Source of the DNA: Geothrix sp.
GTDB taxonomy: Bacteria > Acidobacteriota > Holophagae > Holophagales > Holophagaceae
Length of the DNA: 64,000 nucleotides
Assembly: GCA_019449415.1 (NCBI GenBank)
Contig: JAGRPP010000031.1
Location: forward strand, 78,694-142,693
Direction: 5' to 3'
A program made the translations under genes and the position numbers. The notes beneath the pieces are model-generated. The model had not been told where the DNA came from and did not search any database. It saw only the letters and a list, made by a program, of their open reading frames with translations. Shown here one piece after another: positions 18,886 through 27,229 of the stretch (its first letter is position 1; every line of letters starts with the position of its first letter).

Positions 18886-20749
18886 CCGGGCCCCATCCGA
18901 AGGGATCCACGGCGATGGGCTCCCCATCTCCCCGAGCCTGGAACCCTCCCTCCAGAACGCCAGGATCCCCCTCGTCACCGCAGTCATGGACGGCCGAGCG
19001 GCCTTCATCGGACTCCTCGCCGTCGGGCTGGGCGTGGCGGCGGGGTACCTCGCCGAACTGCTCGTCCGGCTGATCGGCCTCGTCACCAATCTGGCCTTCC
19101 ATCATCGGGTCTCGACGGAGTTCATGTCTCCCGCCGGCCATCACCTTGGCTGGCAGGTGATCTTCGTGCCTGTCCTAGGCGGGATCCTCATTGGCTTTTT
19201 GGCCCGATATGGCTCCAGGGCCATCCGGGGCCATGGTATTCCCGAGGCGATGGAGCAGATCCTGCTCAACGAGAGCCGCATCCCGGCCCGGATCACCCTG
19301 CTCAAGCCCCTCTCCGCCGCCATTGCCATTGGCACCGGTGGCCCCTTCGGCGCGGAGGGCCCGATCATCGCCACTGGCGGTGCCCTCGGCTCGTTGCTGG
19401 GGCAGCTGCTCCCGACCACGGCGCTCGAACGGAAGACGCTGCTGGCGGCCGGCGCTGCCGCAGGTATGGCGGCGACATTCGGATCTCCCGTCTCCGCCGT
19501 GTTGCTCGCGGTGGAACTGCTCTTATTCGAGCTCCGGCCGCGGTCCATCATCCCCGTGGCCCTGGCCAGCGTCGCCGCTACCGCCGTCCGCTATTCCCTC
19601 GTGGGCATCCGGCCGGTGTTTCCGATGCCCCTCCTTTCCACCCCCAATGGCCTCTCCCTCGCGATCTACATCGCCATCGGCGCGGTGGTGGGCGTCGCCT
19701 CGGTGGGGGTGACCCGGGCCGTCTACTGGATCGAGGATGGGTTCGAGCACCTTCCCATCCACTGGATGTGGTGGCCTGCCCTCGGAGGGCTCGCCGTGGG
19801 GGGCATCGGCTACTTCGTCCCCCGGACCCTGGGCGTCGGTTACGACAACATCCAGGCCATCCTCTCGGTGCAGCTGGTCGGGAGCACCCTCCTGATGCTG
19901 TGCCTGGCCAAGTTCCTTTCCTGGGCCATCGCCCTCGGAAGCGGCACCTCGGGCGGTACACTCGCGCCCCTGTTCACGATCGGCGGCGCCCTGGGCGGCC
20001 TTCTGGGCGGGCTCGTCGCATCCCTGCTTCCGAAGGTCGGCGTGGATCCCGGAATCTGTGCCCTGGTCGGGATGGCAGCCATCTTCGCCGGAGCCTCGCG
20101 GGCGATGCTCGCCTCGGCCGTTTTCGCGTTCGAGATCACCTTGCAGCCCCTGGGCCTGCTGCCCCTCCTGGGCGGGTGCGCCGCCGCCTACGGGATTTCG
20201 GCCCTAATGATGCGAAACAGCATCATGACGGAGAAGCTGACCCGCAGGGGCCTCCGCGTCCCGGAAGAGTATTCCGCCGACTTCCTGGACCACATCCTGG
20301 TGAAGGAAGCGGCCTCGAGAGAGATCGTGACCCTCGACGCAGCCCAGAGCCTTGAAGCCACGAGGCGGTGGCTCGAGGCAGGGGCGGATGGCTCCACCCA
20401 CCATGGCTTCCCCGTGGTGGAGGGGGACGGAACCGTGATCGGCGTGCTCACGCGCCGCGATCTGCTGGAATCCACCGACTCCCCTGAATCGGCCCTCCGG
20501 GACCTGCTCCACCGCGAGCTGGCCGTGGCGTTCGAGGGGAATTCGATCCGGGAGGCAGCCAACCACATGGTGCGGGAGGGAGTCGGCCGGCTTCCCGTCC
20601 TGGATGAGGACGCCAAGCTCGTCGGCATCCTCACGAGAAGCGACTTGCTGGAGGCCCACGCAAGTCGGCTGAGGTCGGCCGAACGAACTGAGCGCACCTT
20701 CAAACCCAGGTGGGGCGCGGGCGAGCCGGAAGCACCGGAATGCCCCTGA
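18878..20749 (+). CDS. CLC-family chloride channel/antiporter with C-terminal CBS pair
   Basis: A 623-aa integral membrane protein. CLC signatures: GHGIPEA (GSGIP position), GGPFGAEGPIIATGG with the gating Glu retained, and GSGTSGGTLAPLFTIGG. A CBS pair follows at about 475-610 (GFPVVEGDGTVIGVLTRRDLL and GRLPVLDEDAKLVGILTRSDLL), suggesting nucleotide regulation. The gating Glu suggests H+/Cl- exchange rather than a fluoride-type CLC; this is inference. The start is ATG 18878 behind GGGGAGGAAG, overlapping the marR-like gene by 8 nt. Confidence 0.92.
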   Translation: MSDRAPSEGIHGDGLPISPSLEPSLQNARIPLVTAVMDGRAAFIGLLAVGLGVAAGYLAELLVRLIGLVTNLAFHHRVSTEFMSPAGHHLGWQVIFVPVLGGILIGFLARYGSRAIRGHGIPEAMEQILLNESRIPARITLLKPLSAAIAIGTGGPFGAEGPIIATGGALGSLLGQLLPTTALERKTLLAAGAAAGMAATFGSPVSAVLLAVELLLFELRPRSIIPVALASVAATAVRYSLVGIRPVFPMPLLSTPNGLSLAIYIAIGAVVGVASVGVTRAVYWIEDGFEHLPIHWMWWPALGGLAVGGIGYFVPRTLGVGYDNIQAILSVQLVGSTLLMLCLAKFLSWAIALGSGTSGGTLAPLFTIGGALGGLLGGLVASLLPKVGVDPGICALVGMAAIFAGASRAMLASAVFAFEITLQPLGLLPLLGGCAAAYGISALMMRNSIMTEKLTRRGLRVPEEYSADFLDHILVKEAASREIVTLDAAQSLEATRRWLEAGADGSTHHGFPVVEGDGTVIGVLTRRDLLESTDSPESALRDLLHRELAVAFEGNSIREAANHMVREGVGRLPVLDEDAKLVGILTRSDLLEAHASRLRSAERTERTFKPRWGAGEPEAPECP

Positions 20750-21897
20750 CGCCCCTGATGCCCCTGATGCCCCTGATGCCCAGTGAAAGCTTCGCCCAGC
20801 GGACTGCCAAGCCAGTCCCCGTGCCCGTCGGGCCTGATCCCTGCTCCGGATTCCCGACCGTGGCATGCGGCCTCGGAACGCCGCACATCGCCCCTCTCCC
20901 GTCCGCCGAGCCGTCCCTGGCCTCCCTGATCCACCTCCTGCACGAGGCCGCTGACCGCCTTCAGCGGCACGGCCTGACCTCCTACCAGCGCATCCGTCTC
21001 CTTCGAGGCCTCTACTACGGAACCTCCCACAGCCTCGACTTCGAGCGGCGGAACAGCTGGATACGCACTTGGGGCTTCAGCATCTATCTGCAGAGTTGCC
21101 CGCCTCCCGATCCCACTCCGATGCTGGGAACCTCCCTGGTCCGGGCCCTGAAGGATTCAGCCGTCGTGTGGCACAGGGACCGCTGGCTGGATGCCGGCCA
21201 CGCCCTCGTCGGTCTGGAGGCCCGCACTCGCCTCGGTCCCTCCCGTCTGCCCTTATGGGGCCAAGGGGGTACCGGTCTAGAGCTGAGCACCTGGCTGGGC
21301 GATCTCGGTGGCGCGGCGGGCCTGTTGGTTCTGCGGCGCCTGGAGGACCCGACGGCCCGGGCCGTCCCGTGGCTGTTCTCAAACCACACCTACGATCTGC
21401 GGCCCAACCTGGAAGGGGATGTGGCGGGCTACCTGGTGGCCCGTGACCCTCTCATCACGGACCGCGTCTCGATGCTGAAGCCGCCGGACTTCGTGAGCAT
21501 CGCCCGGGCCCTGGAGGACTACACCCGGAAGCTGGCCTCCGACTGGCCCGATCGCTGGGGCCTCTTCATCCGCCTCCTGGGCGGGCGGACGGGACCAGCG
21601 AACGACCGCCTGCTTGATCGCAAGGACCTCCTCGCCAGGATCCAGACTAAGACGCGCAGGTTCACGATCTGGTATCTGCTCTACCGCTTGAAGCAGGCGA
21701 AAGGGGTATCGCGAGCCACGCTGATCGAAGTCTCGCGTCATGTGGAAGGCGCCGCCACCGAGCTTTCCGAGCTGTTCCTGGCGGTGCTCGAGCAGGGGCT
21801 CACTCCAGGATCCACCATGGAACTCCCGGACCTACCAGCCACTCCACCCGGACCACCCCGGGGCCTCCTCGCCTTCGGCAGCCCGAGGGGAATCTGA
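20740..21897 (+). CDS. Hypothetical protein with 9-nt tandem repeat at its start
   Basis: Not recognised. From ATG 20740 the protein is 385 aa and cytosolic by composition. A low-complexity start (MPLTPLMPLMPLMPS) is encoded by four 9-nt repeats. Next comes a region with RGLYYGTSHSLDFERRNSWIR and many aromatic residues, and later a basic helical segment (KTRRFTIWYLLYRLKQAKG). The C-terminus is Pro-rich. The coding pattern is continuous with no frameshift. The start is uncertain: GTG 20710 or the later ATGs in the repeat are possible. It overlaps the CLC gene's last 10 nt and may be co-transcribed with it. Confidence 0.55.
   Translation: MPLTPLMPLMPLMPSESFAQRTAKPVPVPVGPDPCSGFPTVACGLGTPHIAPLPSAEPSLASLIHLLHEAADRLQRHGLTSYQRIRLLRGLYYGTSHSLDFERRNSWIRTWGFSIYLQSCPPPDPTPMLGTSLVRALKDSAVVWHRDRWLDAGHALVGLEARTRLGPSRLPLWGQGGTGLELSTWLGDLGGAAGLLVLRRLEDPTARAVPWLFSNHTYDLRPNLEGDVAGYLVARDPLITDRVSMLKPPDFVSIARALEDYTRKLASDWPDRWGLFIRLLGGRTGPANDRLLDRKDLLARIQTKTRRFTIWYLLYRLKQAKGVSRATLIEVSRHVEGAATELSELFLAVLEQGLTPGSTMELPDLPATPPGPPRGLLAFGSPRGI
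20742..20777 (+). repeat. Four tandem copies of a 9-nt unit (GCCCCTGAT)
   Basis: Units at 20742, 20751, 20760 and 20769; the first ends AC instead of AT. The unit is a multiple of three, so copy-number change would alter the PLM repeat length without a frameshift. Confidence 0.85.
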
Positions 21898-21915
21898 CCG
21901 AAAGGCTGAATAGAG

Positions 21916-21942
21916 AAAAGCCCCCGAATTGACAGGGGCTTT
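21916..21942. terminator. Hairpin terminator downstream of tRNA-Arg (and of 20740-21897)
   Basis: A perfect 8-bp stem, AAAGCCCC with GGGGCTTT, around a 10-nt loop. On the - strand it ends CTTTT just after the tRNA, and on the + strand it follows the hypothetical gene by 19 nt. It probably serves both directions. Confidence 0.6.
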
Positions 21943-21945
21943 GAG

Positions 21946-22022
21946 TGGTGGTCCCGGAGCGACTCGAACGCCCGACCCTCAGATTCGTAGTCTGATGCTC
22001 TATCCAGCTGAGCTACGGGACC
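21946..22022 (-). tRNA. tRNA-Arg (anticodon ACG)
   Basis: A 77-nt cloverleaf read on the - strand: acceptor GGTCCCG/CGGGACC, D stem GCTC/GAGC, anticodon stem TCAGA/TCTGA with loop CTACGAA (anticodon ACG), 5-nt variable loop, T stem GGGCG with loop TTCGAGT, and an encoded CCA end. ACG tRNAs need A34-to-inosine deamination by TadA to read CGU, CGC and CGA codons. Confidence 0.97.
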
Positions 22023-22038
22023 GCGTGAAGGAATGATT

Positions 22039-23271
22039 CTACCGGATCTCCGCCGGCTGTCCATCCCAAACCCTCAGAGGCTCGGTCCTGGAGGCTTCGC
22101 ACCTGATCCCGGTGAGGTCCGTGGCCAGGTGATCCATGAGGGCCCGGGCCGTGGTGAGCTTGCCGCCCAGCACGAGGGTGAGGTTCTGGAAGCGCGCATG
22201 CCGCTCCAGGACCGCCTCGCGGCTCAGGTGGGTGGTGACTCCGCCCGCGGCAACCAGGGGCCGGACGCCCAGCTCCTCGGCGCGCACCGGCAGGCTCCGC
22301 CAGGGAATGGCCGGCAGGCAGCTGCCCAGGGCCTCGAACAGCTCCGTCCGCTCGGCCTCGAGGATGGGCACCCATCCGTCGTCCACCTCCCGCTCCGTGG
22401 TGCCCACCTGGAGCATCCCGTCCCGGGGGATCACGAAGAGGATGCGGCCCTTGGGCCGGCGGATGGCCCAGGGCCGCTCGCAGCCGGGGACCGCGTCGAA
22501 CCAGAGGTGGATGCCGGACGACAGGCGCAGCCGCTTGCGGCTTTCCCCGAACCACTGCGCCATGGCGCCGTCTGTCCAGGGCCCAAGCGCGAAGACCCAG
22601 CGGCGCGCGGCAAGCCGACGGGCAGTCCCATCTCTCCGATCCCGCAGGTGCAGGGCCTTCAGGCTGCCGTCGGCGTCCTCGAAGCCTTCCGGTTCGTGGA
22701 AGTCGAGGCGGAGCGCCCCGCTGGAGGCGGCGAGGTCCCGCGTCAATTCGCGATCCCAGGTCATGAGGTCGGCATAGGCCGTGGCGCCGCGGAAGGGTCC
22801 CTGGATGCTGCGGGGATCCGCCTCGAAGGCCGCCCGCGGCACATGGCCCAGATGGAGCGCCGGCGGCCAACCCGGGCGCTCCGCGCCCCAGTGGTCGTAG
22901 AGCCCAATGCCGATCCGGTGGGCCAGGCCCTCCAGCCCGAACCGATGGGGCATCCAGAAGGCCTCCCAGCGACAGCGGTGGGGCGCGATGCGCGCCCAGG
23001 TGGCGCGCTCGGCAAGGCCCTCCCGCATCTGGCGGATGTCGCCCGTGAGCATGTAGCGGATGCCGCCGTGCAGCAGCTGGCTGGACCACTGGCTGGTGCC
23101 GCCGCCCACCTCGCCCCTGTCCACCAACGCGCAGGAGACGCCCCGCAGCGTCAGCTCCCTGGCCAGCGCCGCGCCGTGAATCCCGGCGCCGAGAATGGCT
23201 ACTTCCACTTCGAGTGTCGGGGGCAGGCCGCAGGTGCCTTGGGGTGGCGCGGGCCAGGAGCTGTCGATCAT
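22039..23271 (-). CDS. glpD: FAD-dependent glycerol-3-phosphate dehydrogenase
   Basis: A 410-aa flavoprotein oxidising sn-glycerol 3-phosphate to dihydroxyacetone phosphate and passing electrons to quinone at the inner membrane. The N-terminal FAD-binding motif is VAILGAGIHGAALARELTLRG (about 25-45), followed by the family signature GGTSQWSSQLLHGGIRYM. Later segments (GRILFVIPRDGMLQVGTTE; GGKLTTARALM) are also typical. It is about 90 residues shorter than usual GlpD and lacks most of the C-terminal helical domain. It is divergent from the MFS gene at 23322 (50 nt apart), which might import its substrate. Confidence 0.87.
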   Translation of the reverse strand: MIDSSWPAPPQGTCGLPPTLEVEVAILGAGIHGAALARELTLRGVSCALVDRGEVGGGTSQWSSQLLHGGIRYMLTGDIRQMREGLAERATWARIAPHRCRWEAFWMPHRFGLEGLAHRIGIGLYDHWGAERPGWPPALHLGHVPRAAFEADPRSIQGPFRGATAYADLMTWDRELTRDLAASSGALRLDFHEPEGFEDADGSLKALHLRDRRDGTARRLAARRWVFALGPWTDGAMAQWFGESRKRLRLSSGIHLWFDAVPGCERPWAIRRPKGRILFVIPRDGMLQVGTTEREVDDGWVPILEAERTELFEALGSCLPAIPWRSLPVRAEELGVRPLVAAGGVTTHLSREAVLERHARFQNLTLVLGGKLTTARALMDHLATDLTGIRCEASRTEPLRVWDGQPAEIR

Positions 23272-23321
23272 GGGTACCTCGGAAGCAGTGTGCCGCGTCC
23301 CCGTGATTCAATGAAGCCACC

Positions 23322-24542
23322 ATGAACCCGACGCGCCTCCGTTCCGTCCTGAACCTCACCGTCCTGGTGGCCGCCCTGGGCTACTTCGTCGACATGTTCG
23401 ACCTGCTGCTCTTTCCCATCGTGCGCCAGCCGAGTCTGACCGCCCTGGGCGTCCCGCCCGGCCTGCAGATCGAGGTCGGCGCCAGCCTGCTGAACTGGCA
23501 GATGGCGGGCATGCTGCTCGGCGGCATCTTCTGGGGCGTGCTGGGCGACAAGAAGGGGCGGCTGTCCACCCTCTTCGGGAGCATCGCCCTCTATTCCGTG
23601 GCGAACCTCGGCAACGCCTTCGTCCAGTCCGTCCCGGCCTACGCCATGTGGCGATTCCTGGCAGGGCTGGGGCTGGCAGGCGAACTGGGCGCCGCCGTCA
23701 CCATGGTCTCCGAGATCCTTCCCAAGGACCTTCGCGGCTACGGCACGGCCATCGTGGCGGCCGTGGGAATCTTCGGCGCCGTGACGGCCAAGCTGGTGGG
23801 GGATTTCTTCCCCTGGCGCATCACCTACGCCGTGGGCGGCGGCCTTGGCGTGGCCCTGCTCTTCCTGCGGGTGGGCATCCGCGAGAGCTTCATGTTCGCA
23901 AAGACGCACGAGGCCACGGTGGCCCGTGGTGACTTCCTCAGCCTCTTCACGGACTGGGGCCGCCTGGGGCGCTATGTCCGTTGCATCCTCATCGGCCTGC
24001 CCACCTGGTTCGTGGTGGGCATTCTCATCACCTTCTCCCCCGAGTTCGCCCCGGTGCTGAAAGTGACGGGCCCCGTGAGCGCCGGGACCGCGGTCGCCTT
24101 CTGCTACACGGGCATCACCCTCGGCAGCGTCCTGAGCGGCTTCCTGAGCCAGGCCTGCCACACCCGCAAGAAAGTCGTCGGCTGGTTCGTGGCCGGGGCC
24201 CTGGCGGGCGTCGGCGTCTACCTCACCGTTCGGGGCCTGACGCCGGGGCTGTTCTACCTGCTGGCGGGCTATCTGGGGCTGGCCACTGGCTACTGGGCGG
24301 TCTTCGTGACGGTGGCCGCCGAGCAGTTCGGAACCAACCTCCGGGCCACGGTCGCCACCACCGTGCCGAATTTCGTGCGCGGCGCCGTCCCCCTCATCAC
24401 CGGCGGTTTCCTGGCCTTCCGGAGCTCTCTGGGCCTGGTGGGATCCGCCTGGGCCGTGGGCCTCGTCTGCTTCGCCCTGGCCTTCGGCGCCCTGTGGGGC
24501 CTGCCGGAAACCCACGGCCGGGACCTGGACTTCGTGGAATAG
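23322..24542 (+). CDS. MFS transporter
   Basis: A 406-aa major-facilitator carrier with about 12 hydrophobic segments. The loop 2-3 signature GVLGDKKGRLSTLFGSI and the repeat in the second half (SGFLSQACHTRKKV) are present, and helix 4 carries the R-rich substrate-pathway motif MWRFLAGLGLAGELGAAVT. FVDMFDLLLFPIV in helix 1 is like sugar-acid, aromatic-acid or phosphate-ester carriers. The substrate is not determinable. It is divergent from glpD, so a glycerol-phosphate or related organic anion is a reasonable guess, no more. Confidence 0.85.
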   Translation: MNPTRLRSVLNLTVLVAALGYFVDMFDLLLFPIVRQPSLTALGVPPGLQIEVGASLLNWQMAGMLLGGIFWGVLGDKKGRLSTLFGSIALYSVANLGNAFVQSVPAYAMWRFLAGLGLAGELGAAVTMVSEILPKDLRGYGTAIVAAVGIFGAVTAKLVGDFFPWRITYAVGGGLGVALLFLRVGIRESFMFAKTHEATVARGDFLSLFTDWGRLGRYVRCILIGLPTWFVVGILITFSPEFAPVLKVTGPVSAGTAVAFCYTGITLGSVLSGFLSQACHTRKKVVGWFVAGALAGVGVYLTVRGLTPGLFYLLAGYLGLATGYWAVFVTVAAEQFGTNLRATVATTVPNFVRGAVPLITGGFLAFRSSLGLVGSAWAVGLVCFALAFGALWGLPETHGRDLDFVE

Positions 24543-24552
24543 CAACGCGGGC

Positions 24553-25281
24553 CTAAAAGACGGCGTCCGCCCCGCCGTCGATCGGGATCACGGTCCCCGT
24601 CGTCCAGCCGCTCTCACCGCCCAGCAAGTGCGCGGCCAGGGCCGCCACCTCCGCTTCCGTGCCCAGGCGCTTCAAGGGATTCACGGTGGACAGCTCCGCG
24701 AGGTCTCCCGCGGGATCGGCGCTCGCGGCCAGGCGGGCCTCCACCATCGCCGTGCGGATGGGGCCCGGGGCGATGGCGTTGCAGCGGATGCCCCTGGGCG
24801 CCCACTCCAGGGCCAGCACCTTCGCCAGCATGTGGACGCCGGCCTTGGCCACGCTGTAGGCGGCGCTGTCAGGGATGGCCCTGAGGCCAATGTTGGACCC
24901 CACCAGCACCACGCTGGCACCATCCTTCAGCCGCGAGCCCAGATGGTGGGCCATGAGCCAGGGGCCGCGCAGGTTGGCGGCGATCATGGCGTCGAAATCC
25001 GAGATCGGGGTGGATTCCACCGAGCCCGTCAGGAGATGGCCCGCGTTCAGGAAGAGTCCATCGAAGGTTGGACAGTCCCTGGCGAAAGCCGCCACCGCCG
25101 CCTCGTCCGAATGATCGAAGGCGACATGCTGCGCGTCCGGCAGGGTCTCCTGAAGGGTCTCAAGATGGCGGCCCACCAGCACCAGGTCTGCCCCGCGATC
25201 CTTGAACAGCCGCGCCGCCACCCGCCCGATGCCGCTCCCGGCACCCGTGACGAGGAGGCGCCTGCCCTGGAGGGCGCTCAA
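24553..25281 (-). CDS. SDR-family NAD(P)-dependent oxidoreductase
   Basis: A 242-aa classical short-chain dehydrogenase. The cofactor motif is TGAGSGIG (about 12-19), then LNAGH in the NNAG position, catalytic SAAYSVAKAG (YxxxK), and the C-terminal segment NPLKRLGTEAEVAALAAHLL. The start is TTG 25281, supported by GGAG 5 nt upstream and a 4-nt overlap (TTGA) with the DUF502 gene. It is third in a pgsA-DUF502-SDR operon. The substrate is unknown; the end GWTTGTVIPIDGGADAVF resembles FabG-like enzymes. Confidence 0.9.
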   Translation of the reverse strand: MSALQGRRLLVTGAGSGIGRVAARLFKDRGADLVLVGRHLETLQETLPDAQHVAFDHSDEAAVAAFARDCPTFDGLFLNAGHLLTGSVESTPISDFDAMIAANLRGPWLMAHHLGSRLKDGASVVLVGSNIGLRAIPDSAAYSVAKAGVHMLAKVLALEWAPRGIRCNAIAPGPIRTAMVEARLAASADPAGDLAELSTVNPLKRLGTEAEVAALAAHLLGGESGWTTGTVIPIDGGADAVF

Positions 25282-25916
25282 GGCTGCTCCGGAACCCGTC
25301 CGGTGCCGCGCGGAGCCCGGGCCGGCACCACCACGCCGCCGCTCACCGCCCAGGTCAGCGCCTGGTCGGCGCTCAGATCCACCGGGCGGACCTTCGTGGT
25401 CTCGATCATCACGACATAGCCCGAGGTCGGATTCGGGGCCGTGGGCACATAGACCGCCACCATGGATTCACCGCCGGCCACAGCCCAGGAGCAGTCCCGA
25501 TGGGCCACAAAGCCCAGCGTGAACGAGCCCGGATGCGGCCACTCGACGAGGACCACCTCCTTGAAGCTGCCGCCCTGCCCCGACTGGATGGCCCCCATGA
25601 GCTGCCGCGTAGCGCCGTAGATTGTCTTGACCACGGGGACATGCATCATCAGCTCGTCCAGCCAGTCCAGCAGCTGACGCCCCACGAAGTTGCCCACCAG
25701 GGCCCCTACCAAGAGAAGCAGCAGGCCCGTGGCCAGGGCCGAGAACAGCGCGAGTCCCCAGGTTGGCGGATTAGGGAGCTGGATCGCATGGGCCAGCCAG
25801 GTCAGCGGCCCCCGGAAGATGCCCACCAGCGCCGTGAAGATGCCTTTGAGGATCCAGACGGTCACCACCAGGGGGAGCAGCGTGAACAGGCCTGCGACGA
25901 GATATTTGCGGATCAT
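25278..25916 (-). CDS. DUF502-family membrane protein
   Basis: A 212-aa inner-membrane protein with two strong hydrophobic segments: residues about 5-30 (VAGLFTLLPLVVTVWILKGIF) and 53-75 (LALFSALATGLLLLLVGALVG). A soluble domain follows with the DUF502 signatures PVVKTIYGATRQL, VVLVEWPHPGSFTLGFV and VYVPTAPNPTSGYV. The function of the family is not established. It starts ATGA-overlapping with pgsA's stop, so it is translationally coupled. The C-terminus is basic and Pro-rich. Confidence 0.88.
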   Translation of the reverse strand: MIRKYLVAGLFTLLPLVVTVWILKGIFTALVGIFRGPLTWLAHAIQLPNPPTWGLALFSALATGLLLLLVGALVGNFVGRQLLDWLDELMMHVPVVKTIYGATRQLMGAIQSGQGGSFKEVVLVEWPHPGSFTLGFVAHRDCSWAVAGGESMVAVYVPTAPNPTSGYVVMIETTKVRPVDLSADQALTWAVSGGVVVPARAPRGTGRVPEQP

Positions 25917-26560
25917 TCAGAGTCCTTGTGCCCGGTGAGGCGGCCATCTTCGGCCATGATGCGGGGTCCCACCACTTTCCAGAACCCGTGGAAGTACGAC
26001 ATCGCGCTCCAGATGGCCAGGATCACGGCGCCCCAGAGCAGCAGCACGCCCATGCCCCAGAAGAAGCTGTAGGGCCGGTTGAGCTGGATGAACAGGTGGA
26101 AGATGTCCTTGTGGGTCCACTCGTAGAGCCAGTAGTCGAGGCGCGGGCCGAGGATGAGGCAGGAGATGGCCGCCACCTGGAAGCCCATCTTCCACTTGCC
26201 GATGGTGCCAGCGGGGATGGTCATGCCCTCCTCGCTGGCGATGCCGCGCAGCCCGGTCACGGCGAACTCCCGGGCCAGGATGATGAAGGTCATCCAGGCT
26301 GGCGCCAGGTTCAGTTCCACCAGGGAGATCAGGGCCCCCGACACCAGCAGCTTGTCCGCCAGGGGGTCCAGCAGCTTCCCGAGCGTGGTCACCTGTTTCC
26401 AGCGCCGGGCAAAGTAGCCGTCCAGGGCATCCGTGATGGAGGCGGCCCAGAACACCAGCACACCGATGACCTCGTGGTTGGTCACCTTGGTCATGAGGAC
26501 CACGACCAGGACCGGGACCATGAGGATCCGCGCAAGCGACAGGAGGTTGGGCAGGTTCAT
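25913..26560 (-). CDS. pgsA: CDP-diacylglycerol--glycerol-3-phosphate 3-phosphatidyltransferase
   Basis: A 215-aa inner-membrane enzyme making phosphatidylglycerophosphate, the precursor of phosphatidylglycerol and cardiolipin. It has the CDP-alcohol phosphotransferase signature DALDGYFARRWKQVTTLGKLLDPLADK (DGxxAR...GxxxDxxxD) at about 45-70. The N-terminus MNLPNLLSLARILMVP is typical. The later tail (residues 185-215) is a little longer than average. First of the pgsA-DUF502-SDR operon, each junction overlapping by 4 nt. Confidence 0.95.
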   Translation of the reverse strand: MNLPNLLSLARILMVPVLVVVLMTKVTNHEVIGVLVFWAASITDALDGYFARRWKQVTTLGKLLDPLADKLLVSGALISLVELNLAPAWMTFIILAREFAVTGLRGIASEEGMTIPAGTIGKWKMGFQVAAISCLILGPRLDYWLYEWTHKDIFHLFIQLNRPYSFFWGMGVLLLWGAVILAIWSAMSYFHGFWKVVGPRIMAEDGRLTGHKDSE

Positions 26561-26595
26561 GGCGGACGGTCGGCTCCGCTTCCAGCCTACCGCGA

Positions 26596-27213
26596 TTACA
26601 GGACCGTGACCCCGCCCCGCGCCAGCAGCTTCTGCCAGACCGCATCCACCATGAGCTCGAATCCGCCGGCCTCGGTTCCCTCCTCGATCCCTGACCCGGT
26701 CCCTGCCCCGGTCCCAGCATGGGCGAGGCTCGCCACGGAGATCCGCACGGGAATGCCCCGGGCCTGGAGTGCCTTGAAGGCCGCCACCGCCAGGGGATCC
26801 TCGAGCAGTTCCACGGCCTGGTGGGCGAGGCCGACCCAAGGCGTGCCCGAGTCCAGGTGGGATAGGGTCTCCAGGAGCAGGCGCCGGCCCAGGGCCCGGT
26901 CCCCCGGCGCAAAGGCGCTGCGGAGCAGGAGTACGGGCAGGATGGCAGGCGGAGCTGGGGCCGCCGGGGCGCCGGCGGGAACGGGAGCGGGCACCGACCC
27001 CGCGGCCACCAGCAGCTCCCACTGGGCCCCCTGCTGCACCAGCCGGGCCACGCGTCCCTGCTTCTCGAGGAAGCCTGCCACATTGATGCGCAGCATCTCA
27101 TCCTCGCCGAGAATGCGCAGGGCCGCCCCGGGCTGCTCGGCCAAGAGCGAGCGCAATTCCAGCAGGGCCTGGAAGACCGTGACATCGAGCAGTTCGAGGG
27201 TGAGGATATCCAT
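26596..27213 (-). CDS. YedF-like protein: degenerate TusA domain plus DsrE-like domain, no cysteine
   Basis: A 205-aa protein. Residues 1-75 have the TusA/SirA fold pattern (LRILGEDEMLRINVAGFLEKQG), a Pro/Ala linker spans 76-97, and 98-205 resemble a DsrE domain (LLLRSAFAPGDRALGRRLLLETL). This is the layout of YedF-type proteins linked to sulfur or selenium transfer. The CPxP motif is replaced by hydrophobic residues and there is no cysteine in the whole protein, so a sulfur-carrier role is unlikely. The start ATG 27213 lies 16 nt from the divergent queG start and lacks a clear ribosome site. Confidence 0.6.
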   Translation of the reverse strand: MDILTLELLDVTVFQALLELRSLLAEQPGAALRILGEDEMLRINVAGFLEKQGRVARLVQQGAQWELLVAAGSVPAPVPAGAPAAPAPPAILPVLLLRSAFAPGDRALGRRLLLETLSHLDSGTPWVGLAHQAVELLEDPLAVAAFKALQARGIPVRISVASLAHAGTGAGTGSGIEEGTEAGGFELMVDAVWQKLLARGGVTVL

Positions 27214-27229
27214 GGGAGGTGGCCTTCGC

